DNA of 64,000 nucleotides from Subtercola frigoramans. GTDB lineage: Bacteria > Actinomycetota > Actinomycetes > Actinomycetales > Microbacteriaceae. A model generated the notes under the pieces. It was not told the origin of the DNA and made no database searches. It worked only from the letters and a program-made list of their open reading frames with translations. The stretch spans positions 3,410,001 through 3,474,000 of the forward strand of contig NZ_JAFBBU010000001.1 in NCBI RefSeq assembly GCF_016907385.1, given 5' to 3'. Position 1 is the first letter of the stretch. Every line of letters begins with the position of its first letter. A program made the position numbers and the translations under genes. This document shows, piece by piece, positions 62,923-64,000 of this stretch.

Positions 62923-64000
62923 TCTGACCCTCGACGTAACCCTGTACGGCACCCCCATCGGCGAACTGACCCGGGGTCCGTCGGGCAAAGCCTCCTTCGA
63001 ATGGAGCCGCGAAGGGGAAGCACGGTGGAAGCTGCGCGCCACACCCCTTTCCCATTCACTTCCGGTCGGTACGACAAGCTCTCACGCAACAGAGTCATTC
63101 TTCGGAGCACTGTTGCCAGAGGGGCGGTGGCTCGACCAGCTGTCGAATGCACTCCACGTAGCGAGCAACGACATCGTCGGTCTACTGAGTGAAGTCGGCG
63201 CCGATCTCGCCGGTGCCCTGGTTGTCGGGAGTGCACGGGAAACGCTCGAGCCGATGCGGGTAGGCACAGACGAGATGCAGCAACTCCTCGCTCGGGCCGC
63301 TGGCTTCATGCTGGGCGGCGGCGGTTCTGCGCTCGCTGGTTTCCAGCGCAAACTGACGCTGACCCGCTTGGACGGCCACTGGGTCAATGGGAATGGTGCG
63401 ATCGCATCCAGCCACATCATCAAGCCCGTCGCCGAGGACAACCGTGACCTGATCGAGGGCGAGAACTATGTTCTGACTCTGGCACGGTCGTTGGGCCTCC
63501 TGAACTTCGAATCGTGGACCGAGATGATCGGTTCGACACCGGTGCTCGTCATCGAGCGTTACGACCGGAAGCGAACTTCGGCCGGTATTGAGCGCATCCA
63601 TCAGGAGGATCTCTCCCAGGCACTGGGATTGCCGTGGGGTGGCGACGACAAGTTCGAGCGGAACAATGCTGGAGCCAACCTGAGAGCAATCGCTGCTGTT
63701 CTCGACCGGGACCGGACGATCTTCGATGAGGGTGAGCCCGACCGCGAAAAGCTGCTGAAATACACCGTTCTGAACGTCGCAGCAGGCAATACCGACGCCC
63801 ACGCCAAGAACTTCTCGATGCTGAGGCCCGCACATGGAGCAGCCACACTCGCGCCCTTCTACGACGCTTCACCTCTTGCCCTCGGCTTCGAAGCACCGCT
63901 CGACCTCGCTATGACGATCGGGGGAGAGAGGTTCGTCACGAAGATCACCGTCGACCACCTGACCGACGAAGCACAGAGTTGGGGACTCGAACCCCGCCGG
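62903..64000 (+). CDS. hipA: HipA-family serine/threonine kinase toxin (runs off window)
   Basis: At least 366 residues; the 3' end lies beyond base 64000 and the frame is open to the last codon. N-terminal HipA_N-like part with ATESFFGALLPEGRW, then the kinase: GFQRKL near 147, SSHIIKP (about 170) that binds ATP, ERYDRKR, catalytic NTDAHAKNFS (about 296-305) and metal-binding FYDASP (about 319). All key residues are present, so it should be active. HipA in E. coli stops translation by phosphorylating GltX; target here is unknown. The ATG lies within hipB, allowing coupled translation. Confidence 0.92.
   Translation, partial: MYPVPADLTLDVTLYGTPIGELTRGPSGKASFEWSREGEARWKLRATPLSHSLPVGTTSSHATESFFGALLPEGRWLDQLSNALHVASNDIVGLLSEVGADLAGALVVGSARETLEPMRVGTDEMQQLLARAAGFMLGGGGSALAGFQRKLTLTRLDGHWVNGNGAIASSHIIKPVAEDNRDLIEGENYVLTLARSLGLLNFESWTEMIGSTPVLVIERYDRKRTSAGIERIHQEDLSQALGLPWGGDDKFERNNAGANLRAIAAVLDRDRTIFDEGEPDREKLLKYTVLNVAAGNTDAHAKNFSMLRPAHGAATLAPFYDASPLALGFEAPLDLAMTIGGERFVTKITVDHLTDEAQSWGLEPRR

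Overview
The window is high-GC DNA from an actinobacterium. I would place it in or near the Microbacteriaceae, but only at family level and by inference. Supporting signs are the GC-rich codon use, actinobacterial small families (DUF3073-like, DUF3151-like, a mycothiol-dependent maleylpyruvate-isomerase-like protein), PurS/PurQ/PurL as separate subunits, and a 6C-type RNA. No rRNA, tRNA, CRISPR array, transposase or phage gene was seen.

Layout. 1-10.3 kb holds the cell-surface genes: the end of an MMPL transporter with its TetR regulator, a class A penicillin-binding protein with a PASTA domain, a 1355-residue secreted SGNH-hydrolase protein coupled to a lipoprotein, and a compact operon of three small exported proteins of unknown function. 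10.3-16 kb is a glycerol regulon (glpD, glpF, glpK) divergent from a SorC-type regulator, with four copies of a TGCAC-spacer-GTGCA dyad in its intergenic regions. 16-25.5 kb carries an aldo/keto reductase, an RND permease, a membrane protein, a KimA-like potassium/APC permease and small conserved actinobacterial genes. 25.5-43 kb contains most of the purine pathway, but scattered: a fused purD-purC, then purM, purF, purS-purQ and purL, with purA further on at 50.5 kb. Between them lie an LLM oxidoreductase, a ring-cleaving dioxygenase, a MscS channel, a fur-katA pair and a decayed nuclease gene. 43-50.5 kb is mixed: chorismate mutase, EamA exporter, Ohr, a 5'-truncated alkaline phosphatase with a cell-wall anchor, an Ntn-type amide hydrolase and an AT-rich-promoter AAA ATPase. 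52.4-57.7 kb is a TetR / degenerate ABC ATPase / YhgE-Pip operon whose last 238 bp are duplicated on the far side of an inserted orphan gene. 57.8-64 kb has a sulfite-oxidase-like molybdoenzyme, an ABC importer (ATPase, permease, binding protein) and a divergent hipBA toxin-antitoxin locus that runs off the end.

The purine genes together cover PRPP amination (purF), GAR synthesis (purD), FGAM formation (purS/Q/L), AIR closure (purM), SAICAR formation (purC) and the first AMP branch step (purA). Each unit seems to have its own promoter. Many genes start about 5-8 nt after a recognisable -10 hexamer, so leaderless mRNAs appear to be common here.

The most unusual things are non-coding. The first is a string of five to six hairpins upstream of purD whose minus-strand loops carry runs of four to six cytosines, an apparently expanded 6C RNA. 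The second is a set of at least four palindromic repeat families, one of which supplies stop codons to two different genes 9 kb apart. The third is a phased triple dyad in front of hipBA. The fourth is the gene-end duplication around the orphan gene in the Pip operon.
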